In this document: piece by piece, positions 1 to 6,374 of the stretch
Position numbering within the stretch: the first letter of the stretch is position 1
How the letters are laid out: the number at the start of each line of letters is the position of its first letter
Assembly (NCBI GenBank): GCA_035576005.1
Contig: DATLXH010000175.1
Coordinates: 1 to 19,406, forward strand
DNA length: 19,406 bases
Source: DATLXH01 sp035576005
GTDB taxonomy: Bacteria > Acidobacteriota > Thermoanaerobaculia > Gp7-AA8
Reading direction: 5' to 3'
Position numbers and translations under genes: made by a program
The notes under the pieces: model-generated
Told to the model about the DNA's origin: nothing
Seen by the model: the letters and a program-made list of their open reading frames with translations, nothing else
The model's database searches: none

Positions 1-138
1 GTGGCTTGGATGCGAGGCGCACGGCGATTTTGCGACGAAGGCATAGTCGACACTATGTCAAGGAGCGAAATTGCCGTGCAACGAAGCAGACAGGCCGCTA
101 TCCGTCGTCTCACGGCGAAGGTCTGTGAGAAATGCGGG
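1..138 (+). repeat. 178-bp palindromic element, copy 1 (cut by window edge)
   Basis: This is the right-hand ~138 bases of the element seen complete at 1242-1419, in the opposite orientation. It ends with GGTCTGTGAGAAATGCGGG and contains the same central CATAGT-CGAC-ACTATG hairpin at about 47-62. It differs from copy 2 at only a few positions. About 40 bases of its left end should lie before the window. The open frame running through it is not a gene: the same frame recurs in every copy. Confidence 0.85.
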
Positions 139-172
139 TTAGGCCGGAATTTTTTCACTGGAAGAACTTCGG

Positions 173-901
173 TTAGTGGCGTAACGCTTTCCGCGCCGGT
201 TCCAGAGCGAGCGCAACCCACTCTGCGTACATCGAGTCAGATGGATGTAGACCGTCGCCCGCGAGGAGTCTCAGCTCCTGCGCAGCGCGGCGGGATACGG
301 GCGTGATGTCGACGAATGTGGAGCCGGCGCGTTCTGTTTCCTCTTTCGCGATGGCGTTGAATGAGTCGATCTCCACAGCGATCTTCGCGTTGTCCCGTCC
401 CCTGGCAAACGGCGTGACTCCCCAATCGGGAATCGAGAGCACCACTACCTTCGCCGGATTGGTTCCCGCCATCTCGATCGATTTTTCAAGCAGCGCGATG
501 AACCCTCGCCGATAGTCATCATCACTTCGTCCCCTGTACTGGTTGTTGACTCCAATGAGGAGACTGACGAGGTTGAAAGGTCCAACAGGATCAGCTTTGT
601 TGATCGCTTCAAGCAGATCGTCCGTAGTCCATCCGGTTTTCGCGATGATCTCCGGATCGGCCAGACTCAACCCTTCCTGCCGCAGCCGCGTCACGAGCTG
701 GACCGGCCATCGTTGGGAGATCTCCACCGACTCTCCGATCGTGTACGAATCGCCCAGGGCAAGGTAGCGAAGCTTCATTCCGTTCACTGGATCAGTGCTC
801 ACTGGCACCACAGTCAGAGGGCGTGCGCATGAACTCGTCAGCAGCAGCGTCATGGCACTCATCCATAGCCCGCTGAGGATACGCGAAGGGGTCAGGGTCA
901 C
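173..901 (-). CDS. SGNH/GDSL-family hydrolase, probably exported
   Basis: Predicted esterase or lipase of the SGNH superfamily; the substrate cannot be told. All family blocks are visible: GDSY with the nucleophile Ser52, Gly90 in block II (TGWTTDDL), GVNN with Asn120 in block III, and DGLHPS carrying Asp216 and His219. Residues 8-24 are hydrophobic and end in SSC (Cys25), so the protein is exported and may be a lipoprotein, although the lipobox is weak at -3. The length of 242 residues is normal for the family. The start is a GTG whose last two bases begin the TGA of the upstream gene (GTGA overlap), which argues for translational coupling with the coiled-coil gene. An internal Met42 just before the GDS block would give a cytoplasmic form. 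The pair lies between two inverted copies of the 178-bp repeat. Confidence 0.85.
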   Translation of the reverse strand: MTLTPSRILSGLWMSAMTLLLTSSCARPLTVVPVSTDPVNGMKLRYLALGDSYTIGESVEISQRWPVQLVTRLRQEGLSLADPEIIAKTGWTTDDLLEAINKADPVGPFNLVSLLIGVNNQYRGRSDDDYRRGFIALLEKSIEMAGTNPAKVVVLSIPDWGVTPFARGRDNAKIAVEIDSFNAIAKEETERAGSTFVDITPVSRRAAQELRLLAGDGLHPSDSMYAEWVALALEPARKALRH

Positions 902-1224
902 CTCGGTAGAGTCTCTTTGACCTGATTGACCGATCTGATGATCATCTCGATTGCCCGTCGCTTGATCTCGTCAGACGTGACGGCTGCCGCGCTCGCATCT
1001 CCCGCGATATCCGCAATCGTCTCGATGTATTCGATCAGTTGCGCGACCACAGAGTTCAGGCGCTGGATCTCGCCGAGGTATGACTCTTCCTTTTTCTCCA
1101 GGAGCGAGAGGTTCCGATGAGCCTCTTCGAGCTCACGGACGAGCGCGGACATTTCGTCTCGCGAGAGATCAGCGCCCTCCTGAATCGAGTCGCGGAGACG
1201 CTGAATTTGCAGGTCGTTGAGCAT
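898..1224 (-). CDS. Small coiled-coil protein of unknown function
   Basis: I do not recognise a named family. From the start used here the product is 108 residues, charged and almost wholly helical. Heptad-like spacing of Leu and Ile runs through the LVRELEEAHRNLSLLEKKEE stretch, followed by a second helix (QRLNSVVAQLIEYIETIADI), which suggests a dimeric coiled coil in the cytoplasm; there is no signal peptide. Its stop overlaps the start of the SGNH hydrolase gene, so the two are probably co-translated. The frame can be extended to an ATG at 1248, but the first eight residues would then be encoded by the tip of the palindromic repeat and its junction. I prefer ATG 1224 for that reason; neither start has a strong Shine-Dalgarno sequence. 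Confidence 0.6.
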   Translation of the reverse strand: MLNDLQIQRLRDSIQEGADLSRDEMSALVRELEEAHRNLSLLEKKEESYLGEIQRLNSVVAQLIEYIETIADIAGDASAAAVTSDEIKRRAIEMIIRSVNQVKETLPR

Positions 1225-1241
1225 GCCGAAGGGGCCCCTAG

Positions 1242-1419
1242 CCCGCATTTCTCACAGACCTTCGCCGCGAGACGACGGATAGCGGCCTGTCTGCTTCGTT
1301 GCACAGCAATTTCGCTCCTCGACATAGTGTCGACTATGCCTTCGTCGCGAAATCGCCGTGCGCCTCGCATCCAAGCCACTCTCCGCCGTCTCACGACAAA
1401 GGTCTGTGAGAAATGCGGG
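1242..1419. repeat. 178-bp palindromic element, copy 2 (complete)
   Basis: The ends are inverted copies of CCCGCATTTCTCACAGACC (left at 1242, right ending at 1419), and the inverted match continues inward with a few mismatches for ~38 bases. The centre is ACTATG/CATAGT around a short loop near 1325-1340. Comparing the two halves, matches continue along nearly the whole arm, so the element can fold into one long hairpin. The bases outside the tips are CTAG on the left and CTGG on the right; no clear direct target duplication is seen. It has no coding capacity. It fills most of the 300-base gap between the coiled-coil gene and ku. Confidence 0.85.
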
Positions 1420-1517
1420 CTGGTCCGGGCGGCAGATCGTAACCGATTTCGGGGCGATCCTCGTCGTTGCGTTGATGGCTGTCATCGAAGTCCCAAGCTC
1501 GAGGCATGCACTGGAAA

Positions 1518-1546
1518 TTGTGCAGGAGCTCTACAGGGTGTATATT
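1518..1546 (+). promoter_or_regulatory. Predicted sigma-70-type promoter of ku
   Basis: A -35-like TTGTGC (1518-1523) is separated by exactly 17 bases from a -10-like TATATT (1541-1546). Transcription would start near 1552-1555, only a few bases before the ATG at 1557, so the message would be leaderless or nearly so. This also excludes the longer frame from 1506 as the true start. The rest of 1420-1517 shows nothing I can name. Confidence 0.5.
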
Positions 1547-1556
1547 TTTCGACCTT

Positions 1557-2498
1557 ATGGCACGTGCAATGGCTTCAGCAAATATCGCTTTCGGTCTAGT
1601 TTCCATCCCAGTCAAGCTCTTCTCGGCCAGTCAGTCGTCCGAAGCAATCTCCTTTAACCTGCTCCACAAAGAGTGCGGTTCGAGGCTCCGCCAGCAGTAC
1701 ATCTGCGTCAGGGACGAGGAACGGGTCGAACGGAGCGAGATGATCAAGGGTTACGAGTTTGCTCGTGGCCAGTACGTCACTTTGAGCGACGAGGAATTGA
1801 AATCGATCGAGGAACGCTCCACCCAGGAAATCGCGATCACCGAATTCGTCCCCACGGAGAGCGTCGACCCGATCTATTTCGATAAGGCTTATTACCTGGG
1901 CCCCGAGCGAGGAGGGGAGCGTGGCTATCGGCTGCTCGGTGAAGCGATGCGCAAAACCGGTCGCTGGGCAGTGGCCCGTTACGTTGCCCGCGGCAAGCAA
2001 TACCTCGTGGTGCTCCGCCCTGTGGAGTTGGGGCTCGTCATGCAGCAGCTTCATTATGCAGACGAGGTGCGTCCGATCTCCGAGGTGGAGATCGGCGACA
2101 TGGAAGTGAAGGAGAACGAGCTCAAGCTCGCGATCCTGCTTGCGGACCAGGTGACGGTGCCGGCGTTCGATCCTTCGATCTATACGAATGAGGGGCAGAC
2201 CAGGCTCAAAGAATTGATCCAGCAGAAAGTCAACGGCCAGGAGATTTCCTTGTCTTCTCCGGAGGAGCCTCGCGGCCAGGTCATCGATTTGATGGAAGCG
2301 CTTCGCGCGAGTCTCGGACAACTTCCGAAACGCGGCACTGCGTCGTCAAAGACGCCGGACATTGGAATGTCCGGCCCAAAGGCGGCTTCCGGCCGGAAAC
2401 CTCCGAAGCGCGCGACGTCATCCGCGCCGAAAGAGCAGAAGCAGGAAGAGAAGAGCCGTCCGTCACGAGCGGCGAAAACCGGGCGCGCTTCCCGCTGA
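1557..2498 (+). CDS. ku: Ku protein, non-homologous end joining
   Basis: Prokaryotic Ku forms a ring-shaped homodimer that threads onto DNA double-strand ends and recruits the LigD ligase. The 313-residue product begins MARAMASANIAFGLVSIPVK, the usual Ku N-terminus, and continues with recognisable core segments (LLHKECGSRLRQQYIC, GYEFARGQYVTLSDEEL, VDPIYFDKAYYLGPE, LAILLADQV). The core ends near residue 255. Residues 258-313 form a Lys/Arg/Ser-rich tail of the kind known to bind DNA. In that tail residues 267-274 (PDIGMSGP) are encoded by a 22-bp palindromic repeat. Start at 1557 is chosen from homology and the promoter position; an upstream in-frame ATG at 1506 adds 17 atypical residues. No LigD gene is in the window. 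A MerR-TPR gene follows after 10 bases. Confidence 0.93.
   Translation: MARAMASANIAFGLVSIPVKLFSASQSSEAISFNLLHKECGSRLRQQYICVRDEERVERSEMIKGYEFARGQYVTLSDEELKSIEERSTQEIAITEFVPTESVDPIYFDKAYYLGPERGGERGYRLLGEAMRKTGRWAVARYVARGKQYLVVLRPVELGLVMQQLHYADEVRPISEVEIGDMEVKENELKLAILLADQVTVPAFDPSIYTNEGQTRLKELIQQKVNGQEISLSSPEEPRGQVIDLMEALRASLGQLPKRGTASSKTPDIGMSGPKAASGRKPPKRATSSAPKEQKQEEKSRPSRAAKTGRASR
2354..2375. repeat. GCCGGACATT palindrome within ku
   Basis: Arms GCCGGACATT and AATGTCCGGC flank a 2-base centre GG. It lies in frame in the Ku tail and encodes PDIGMSGP. The same arms recur at 6302-6329 and as the interrupted target of the IS1380 element (6361-6374 plus 7895-7908). Confidence 0.85.
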
Positions 2499-2508
2499 AC
2501 AGATCTGA

Positions 2509-3336
2509 ATGAAGGGTTACACCGTCCGAGAGGTGACCGAGATGCTCGGACTCCCGGCAACGCAGATCCGACTCTACGCCGCGACCGGGTTCCTATCGCC
2601 GGAGCGTGGCTCCCGCGGTGAATATCGTTTTTCGTTTCAGGATCTCGTACTGCTCAGAACGGCAGCCGGGCTCACTGCAGCGAGGATCTCACCACGTAAG
2701 GTCCGGAAAGCGCTTCGCGATTTGAGGACGAGGCTTCCGATCGGGAAGCCGCTGACCGAGGTACGAATTGCTGCGGATGGCGATCGGATCGTCGTTCAGG
2801 ATGGAGGGACGCAGTGGGACCCTCATTCCGGCCAGGTTCTGTTTGATTTCGCGGTGGCGGATCTCGCAAAGACTGTCGCGCCTTTCGCGAAACGAGCGGC
2901 CGAAGAAGCACTGAGCTCTCCGCATGCGCTTTCTGCCGAGGAGTGGTACGACATGGGATGCGAGCTGGAGATCACCGATCCGGACGCTGCGTTTCACGCC
3001 TACGAAGAGGCCCTGACTTTGGCGCCCGACTACGTCGACGCGCACCTGAACCTGGGCCGGCTCATTCACGAGACGGGTGATGTGGTGACGGCGAAGGTTC
3101 ACTATCGGACGGCGGTCGACCTCGATCCGGCAAATCCAACAGCAAACTTCAACCTCGGCGTAGCGCTCGAAGACCTCGGCGATGACAGACGCGCTGCGAG
3201 GGCATATGAAGACGCCATCGCGGGCGACGGTGACTACGCAGACGCGCACTTCAATCTCGCGGGCGTCTACGAGCGATCCGGAGATCGCGAGGACGCGCTG
3301 CGACATCTCAGAGTCTACAAACGACTCATGATGTAG
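2509..3336 (+). CDS. MerR-type HTH protein with C-terminal TPR repeats
   Basis: The 275-residue protein fuses two recognisable parts. Residues 1-70 are a MerR-like winged helix (YTVREVTEMLGLPATQIRLY, then GYLSPER-like GFLSPERGSRGEYRFSFQDL), which binds DNA in that family. Residues ~140-270 hold about four tetratricopeptide repeats (DYVDAHLNLGRLIHETGD, NPTANFNLGVALEDLGDD, DYADAHFNLAGVYERSGD), a protein-binding scaffold. There is no typical MerR ligand domain and no metal-binding Cys cluster. It starts 10 bases after the ku stop, so co-transcription is likely; a role as regulator or partner of Ku is inference from this position. The last Met-Met-stop runs into the hairpin repeat: the TAG stop is part of the repeat's ATGTAGGACAGAC end, so the natural C-terminus may have been altered. 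Confidence 0.8.
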   Translation: MKGYTVREVTEMLGLPATQIRLYAATGFLSPERGSRGEYRFSFQDLVLLRTAAGLTAARISPRKVRKALRDLRTRLPIGKPLTEVRIAADGDRIVVQDGGTQWDPHSGQVLFDFAVADLAKTVAPFAKRAAEEALSSPHALSAEEWYDMGCELEITDPDAAFHAYEEALTLAPDYVDAHLNLGRLIHETGDVVTAKVHYRTAVDLDPANPTANFNLGVALEDLGDDRRAARAYEDAIAGDGDYADAHFNLAGVYERSGDREDALRHLRVYKRLMM

Positions 3337-3410
3337 GACAGACACTCCTGTCTGTCGGCGTCTGCAAGGTCGACATTTCCGCGTGACAGACAAGAGTGTC
3401 TGTCCTACAT
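3331..3410. repeat. GTAGGACAGACAC hairpin, copy A
   Basis: The left arm ATGTAGGACAGACACTCCTG (continuing TCTGTC, to 3356) and the right arm GACAGACAAGAGTGTCTGTC (continuing CTACAT, 3385-3410) are inverted copies around a ~28-base spacer. Each arm also folds on itself (GACAGAC / GTCTGTC). The left arm supplies the stop codon of the MerR-TPR gene. It lies between convergent genes and could end transcription, although no U-run follows. Confidence 0.9.
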
Positions 3411-3685
3411 TCACAGCTTGAGGATCAGGCTCTTCCTTCGCATTACCATCATGATTCCTAACCATACGAGCACGAAGTTGATTGCGTAGAGTAGGGACGC
3501 ATTGATGGGAGACAGACACTCTTGTCTGTCGGCGCCTGCAAGGTCGACATTTCCCGCGTGACAGACAAGAGTGTCTGTCCTACATTCACAGCTTGAGGAT
3601 CAGGTTCTTCCTTCGCATTACCATCATGATTCCTAACCATACGAGCACGAAGCTGATTGCGTAGAGCAGGGACGCATTGATGGGA
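3337..3685. repeat. ~175-bp tandem duplication (hairpin plus acyltransferase 3' end)
   Basis: Unit 1 (3337-3510) and unit 2 (3511-3685) match over their length with about six differences. Each unit consists of the hairpin repeat followed by ~100 bases of the 3' end of the acyltransferase gene. The gene copy in unit 1 (about 3411-3510) is a detached fragment. It ends in the same TGA, with one synonymous and two amino-acid changes (N to S, S to N) relative to the intact gene. Confidence 0.85.
3507..3585. repeat. GTAGGACAGACAC hairpin, copy B
   Basis: The arms are GACAGACACTCTTGTCTGTC (from 3511) and GACAGACAAGAGTGTCTGTC (from 3560, continuing CTACA). The left arm lacks the outer GTAG because it starts at the junction of the tandem duplication. 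It lies directly after the stop codon of the acyltransferase gene. Confidence 0.88.
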
Positions 3686-4839
3686 GAAAGCCACGAGGTA
3701 TAGAACGAGCGATAGATGACCGCTGACAATGGAGCGCTTTTCCCGCCGCTCGGAATTTTAATCAGCGAGCCGATCAGTCTGACCATCAACCCCGATCCTA
3801 CGAACGCTGCGATCGGGTTGACTCCGAAGGCCTCGAAGGGCCAGGTCCATCCTCGAATCTTCTTCTCGTCGATGATCCACATGCATGTCGCCAGAGTCAC
3901 TGACGACATGCCTGCGGTGAAGACGACGTAGGAGCTTGTCCATAGATTCTTGTTGATCGGAAACGACCAGTGCCAGATGAGACCGGTCACGATCCCCATC
4001 GCACCGATTGCGAAAAGACCGTTCAGGCGATCAGGAAGTGCTCGCCGGCTCCCAATCCAGCGCCCCGCGATGATCCCGAGGAGCGCGGTACCGATTGCGG
4101 GAATTGTCGAGAGCACCCCTTCGGGGTCCCACGTTTTGGCTGACTTGTAGATATGTTTTGCTCCCAGCACTGCGCGGTCGGACCAGGCCGCGAGCGTCTC
4201 CCCCGGCTTGTCGAGCACCAGGCCGCCCAGCTCACCAGTTCCCGGGACAGGGAGAAGGGTCATCGCGAACCAGTAACCGAGAAGAATGATCGCAAGCAGC
4301 AGAACGAGCCGGCGGACAGTTGCGTTGAGGCTCAGCAGTGCGGAGGCAATGTAGACGAGTCCGATCCTTTGGAGCACACCGCTGAAGCGAAGATTGTCAA
4401 AGCGATACAGCACCCGTTGGAGAAAGGTCGGGACCTCCACACCCTCGATTGTCGACCACGTGTAGAAAGGGAAGGCGTTGAGAAGGAGCCCGAAAAGAAT
4501 GATGAGGAGCCCTCGCCTCAGGATCTGCCTGACGAGCATGCCGTCGCTTGCTCCTGCGGCTTTCCTCGCCGAGAGAGAGAGGTGGGTGGTGATTCCGACA
4601 ATAAACAGGAAGAATGGGAAAATGAGATCCGTAGGCGTCCAGCCGTGCCATCTGGCGTGAGCCAGCGGCGGATAGATATGCCCCCAGTCGCCGGGGTTGT
4701 TGACCAGGAGCATCCCGGCAATCGTCATCCCGCGGAAGACATCGAGCGAGAGGAGACGCTCGCGAGGAGCTGCGACACGCGGCGGCCCATCCTGCGCTTC
4801 AGGACCTCTATTCTCTCCCGTTTGAAGTTCGGCACTCAT
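3586..4839 (-). CDS. COG4299 (HGSNAT-like) transmembrane acyltransferase
   Basis: The 417-residue membrane protein has about ten hydrophobic segments. The N-terminal third carries the family's most conserved stretches: RLLSLDVFRGMTIAGMLLVN, then NPGDW, and HARWHGWTPTDLIFPFFLFI. These are typical of COG4299/DUF5009 proteins, relatives of heparan-alpha-glucosaminide N-acetyltransferase, which move an acetyl group from cytoplasmic acetyl-CoA across the membrane to an amino sugar. His35-equivalent chemistry is known for the eukaryotic member; the substrate here is unknown, with cell-wall or glycan amino sugars a reasonable guess. The first ~25 residues are polar and lead to the first membrane helix. 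Start at ATG 4839 fits; a half copy of the 178-bp repeat begins 25 bases upstream. The last ~100 bases are duplicated downstream (3411-3510). Confidence 0.85.
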   Translation of the reverse strand: MSAELQTGENRGPEAQDGPPRVAAPRERLLSLDVFRGMTIAGMLLVNNPGDWGHIYPPLAHARWHGWTPTDLIFPFFLFIVGITTHLSLSARKAAGASDGMLVRQILRRGLLIILFGLLLNAFPFYTWSTIEGVEVPTFLQRVLYRFDNLRFSGVLQRIGLVYIASALLSLNATVRRLVLLLAIILLGYWFAMTLLPVPGTGELGGLVLDKPGETLAAWSDRAVLGAKHIYKSAKTWDPEGVLSTIPAIGTALLGIIAGRWIGSRRALPDRLNGLFAIGAMGIVTGLIWHWSFPINKNLWTSSYVVFTAGMSSVTLATCMWIIDEKKIRGWTWPFEAFGVNPIAAFVGSGLMVRLIGSLIKIPSGGKSAPLSAVIYRSFYTSWLSPINASLLYAISFVLVWLGIMMVMRRKNLILKL

Positions 4840-4863
4840 GGCAATCCGATAGAGTCATTCTAG

Positions 4864-4968
4864 TCCGCATTTCTCACAGACCTTTGTCGTGAGACGGCGG
4901 AGAGTGGCTTGGATGCGAGGCGCACGGCGATTTTGCGACGAAGGCATAGTCGACACTGTGTCGAGAGC
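4864..4968 (+). repeat. 178-bp palindromic element, copy 3 (left half only)
   Basis: It starts TCCGCATTTCTCACAGACC and follows the complete copy (reverse complement of 1242-1419) closely to just past the central CATAGT-CGAC-ACT hairpin. It then diverges within a few bases after 4965. The right arm is missing, so this half cannot form the long hairpin. From 4969 to 5097 I see no gene, only the presumed upstream region of the radical SAM gene without a convincing promoter. Confidence 0.85.
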
Positions 4969-5097
4969 AACCGGGGCGGGTGTAGAAATGGGAAAGGGGA
5001 GTCGCACAGACTGCGAAACCTCGAACAGCCAGTCTACCCGGAGGAGAGCGATCGGACGCTTAGCTTAGAGTGAGCTTCAGCTACGTGCGATAAATCC

Positions 5098-6159
5098 ATG
5101 TCCGACTTCTCTCAACCCCATAAAGGGCGCGGTTCCGTCACGAACCCGCCGAATCGCTTCGAGCCGATTCACTACGCGCCGGATCATGAGAATCCGCCCG
5201 ATGATTCCGCGCCTGCCACGCTCTTCCTGCGCGATCCGACGCGCCAGATCATCAGCCGCAACGACAGTCCCGATGTCAGCTTCGAGACGAGCCTCAATCC
5301 CTATCGCGGCTGTGAACATGGCTGTGTCTACTGTTTCGCCCGGCCAACCCACGAATACCTCGGTTTTTCCGCGGGGTTGGATTTCGAGACGAAGATTCTC
5401 GTCAAGGAGAACGCTCCCGAGCTCCTCCGTGCGGAGCTCTCATCACCGAACTGGAAGCCGCAGGCCCTGGCGATGAGTGGCGTCACCGACCCTTACCAGC
5501 CGATCGAGCGGACCTTGCAGCTAACCAGGCGCTGCCTCCAGGTACTGGCGGAGTTTCGCAATCCCGTTTTCATCATCACCAAGAACCAGCTGGTCGCGCG
5601 AGATGTCGACGTGCTCGGCGAGCTCGCTCAACACAGGGCAGCTACGGTTTATCTGTCGATCACGACCCTCGACCTCGAGGTCTCGCGCAAGATGGAGCCG
5701 CGGACGTCGACCCCTGAGCTCAAGCTCGCCGCGATAGAAACGCTCGCCCGCGGCGGCGTTCCTGTGGGGGTGATGGTCGCACCGGTTATCCCCGGCCTGA
5801 CCGACCACGAAATGCCGGCGATTCTTCAGGCTGCCGCGAGATCCGGCGCGACCGCTGCCGGCTACACGATGCTGCGCCTCCCCTATGCGGTGAAAGGGAT
5901 TTTCGAGGCATGGCTCGCGGAGCACTTTCCAGACCGGAAGGAGAAGGTGCTGAACCGCGTGCGCGACATCCGCGGCGGCAAGCTCAACGATCCGCGCTTT
6001 CACAGTCGCGCAAAAGGGGAGGGGATATTCGCTGAGCAGATGAAGTCCCTCTTCGAAATCTCATGTCGCAGGGCCGGGATCGCAGGTCCCCGCCCGGAGC
6101 TCTCCTGCGACTCCTTCCAAAGGCCGGCCCTCCCGCAGATGTCGCTGTTCGGGTTATAG
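5098..6159 (+). CDS. PA0069-family radical SAM protein (SplB-like)
   Basis: Radical SAM enzyme of COG1533. The 4Fe-4S ligating motif is GCEHGCVYCF with Cys72, Cys76 and Cys79 (C-x3-C-x2-C), preceded by SFETSLNPYR, the standard lead-in for this family. Later family segments are ALAMSGVTDPYQPIE, ITKNQLVARDVDVL, VYLSITTLD, and GVMVAPVIPGLTDHEMPAIL in the TIM-barrel half. The length of 353 residues and the N-terminal HKGRGSVTNPPNRFE are typical of the PA0069 subgroup, whose reaction is not established; relation to spore photoproduct lyase does not prove DNA repair. Start at ATG 5098; no strong Shine-Dalgarno. It appears to be a single-gene unit, followed by the hairpin repeat at 6200. Confidence 0.88.
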   Translation: MSDFSQPHKGRGSVTNPPNRFEPIHYAPDHENPPDDSAPATLFLRDPTRQIISRNDSPDVSFETSLNPYRGCEHGCVYCFARPTHEYLGFSAGLDFETKILVKENAPELLRAELSSPNWKPQALAMSGVTDPYQPIERTLQLTRRCLQVLAEFRNPVFIITKNQLVARDVDVLGELAQHRAATVYLSITTLDLEVSRKMEPRTSTPELKLAAIETLARGGVPVGVMVAPVIPGLTDHEMPAILQAAARSGATAAGYTMLRLPYAVKGIFEAWLAEHFPDRKEKVLNRVRDIRGGKLNDPRFHSRAKGEGIFAEQMKSLFEISCRRAGIAGPRPELSCDSFQRPALPQMSLFGL

Positions 6160-6199
6160 CCGCACTGGGACCGTCATCCCTGTAGCCCGGGCGGGTGGC

Positions 6200-6287
6200 A
6201 TGTAGGACAGACACTCCTGTCTGTCGGCGCTACGGAAGAGTTTGCCTTCTACATTCCCCGTGACAGACAAGAGTGTCTGTCCTACAT
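6200..6287. repeat. GTAGGACAGACAC hairpin, copy C
   Basis: The left arm 6200-6225 and the right arm 6262-6287 (GACAGACAAGAGTGTCTGTC continuing CTACAT) are inverted copies around a 36-base spacer. It lies 40 bases after the radical SAM stop codon and may act as a transcription end. It opens a repeat island that runs to the IS1380 element. Confidence 0.9.
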
Positions 6288-6301
6288 GGACTTCTTTTGT
6301 G

Positions 6302-6329
6302 GCCGGACATTCCAATTCCAATGTCCGGC
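6302..6329. repeat. GCCGGACATT palindrome, intergenic copy
   Basis: Arms GCCGGACATT and AATGTCCGGC enclose an 8-base centre CCAATTCC, longer than the 2-base centre of the ku copy. It lies 32 bases before the copy that was split by the IS. Confidence 0.85.
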
Positions 6330-6360
6330 GTTCTCAGGAAAACGCAACCTTCGTAAAGGT

Positions 6361-6374
6361 GCCGGACATTGGAA
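6361..6374. repeat. Left part of the GCCGGACATT palindrome split by the IS
   Basis: GCCGGACATTGGAA here joins TTGGAATGTCCGGC (7895-7908) when the IS and one copy of TTGGAA are removed. The rebuilt site is identical to the 22-bp palindrome at 2354-2375. Confidence 0.88.

Noticed and set aside
1..306. Frame beginning MAWMRGARRFCDEG
   Set aside because: It is a translation of the 178-bp repeat; the same peptide appears from copy 2 in another frame context, so it is repeat-derived.
1420..1517. Small RNA or tRNA between the palindromic element and ku
   Set aside because: No cloverleaf, T-loop motif or strong hairpin with a T-run could be found.
1596..2321. A 241-codon minus-strand frame
   Set aside because: Complement of ku; His/Leu/Arg-rich composition typical of a shadow frame.
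3331..3685. CRISPR array
   Set aside because: The repeated GACAGACA arms are inverted pairs and a two-unit duplication of gene sequence, not evenly spaced direct repeats with unique spacers.
4153..4863. A 236-codon plus-strand frame
   Set aside because: Antisense to the acyltransferase, highly charged, no recognisable domain.
4969..5097. Promoter or small RNA before the radical SAM gene
   Set aside because: No -35/-10 pair at proper spacing and no convincing structure.
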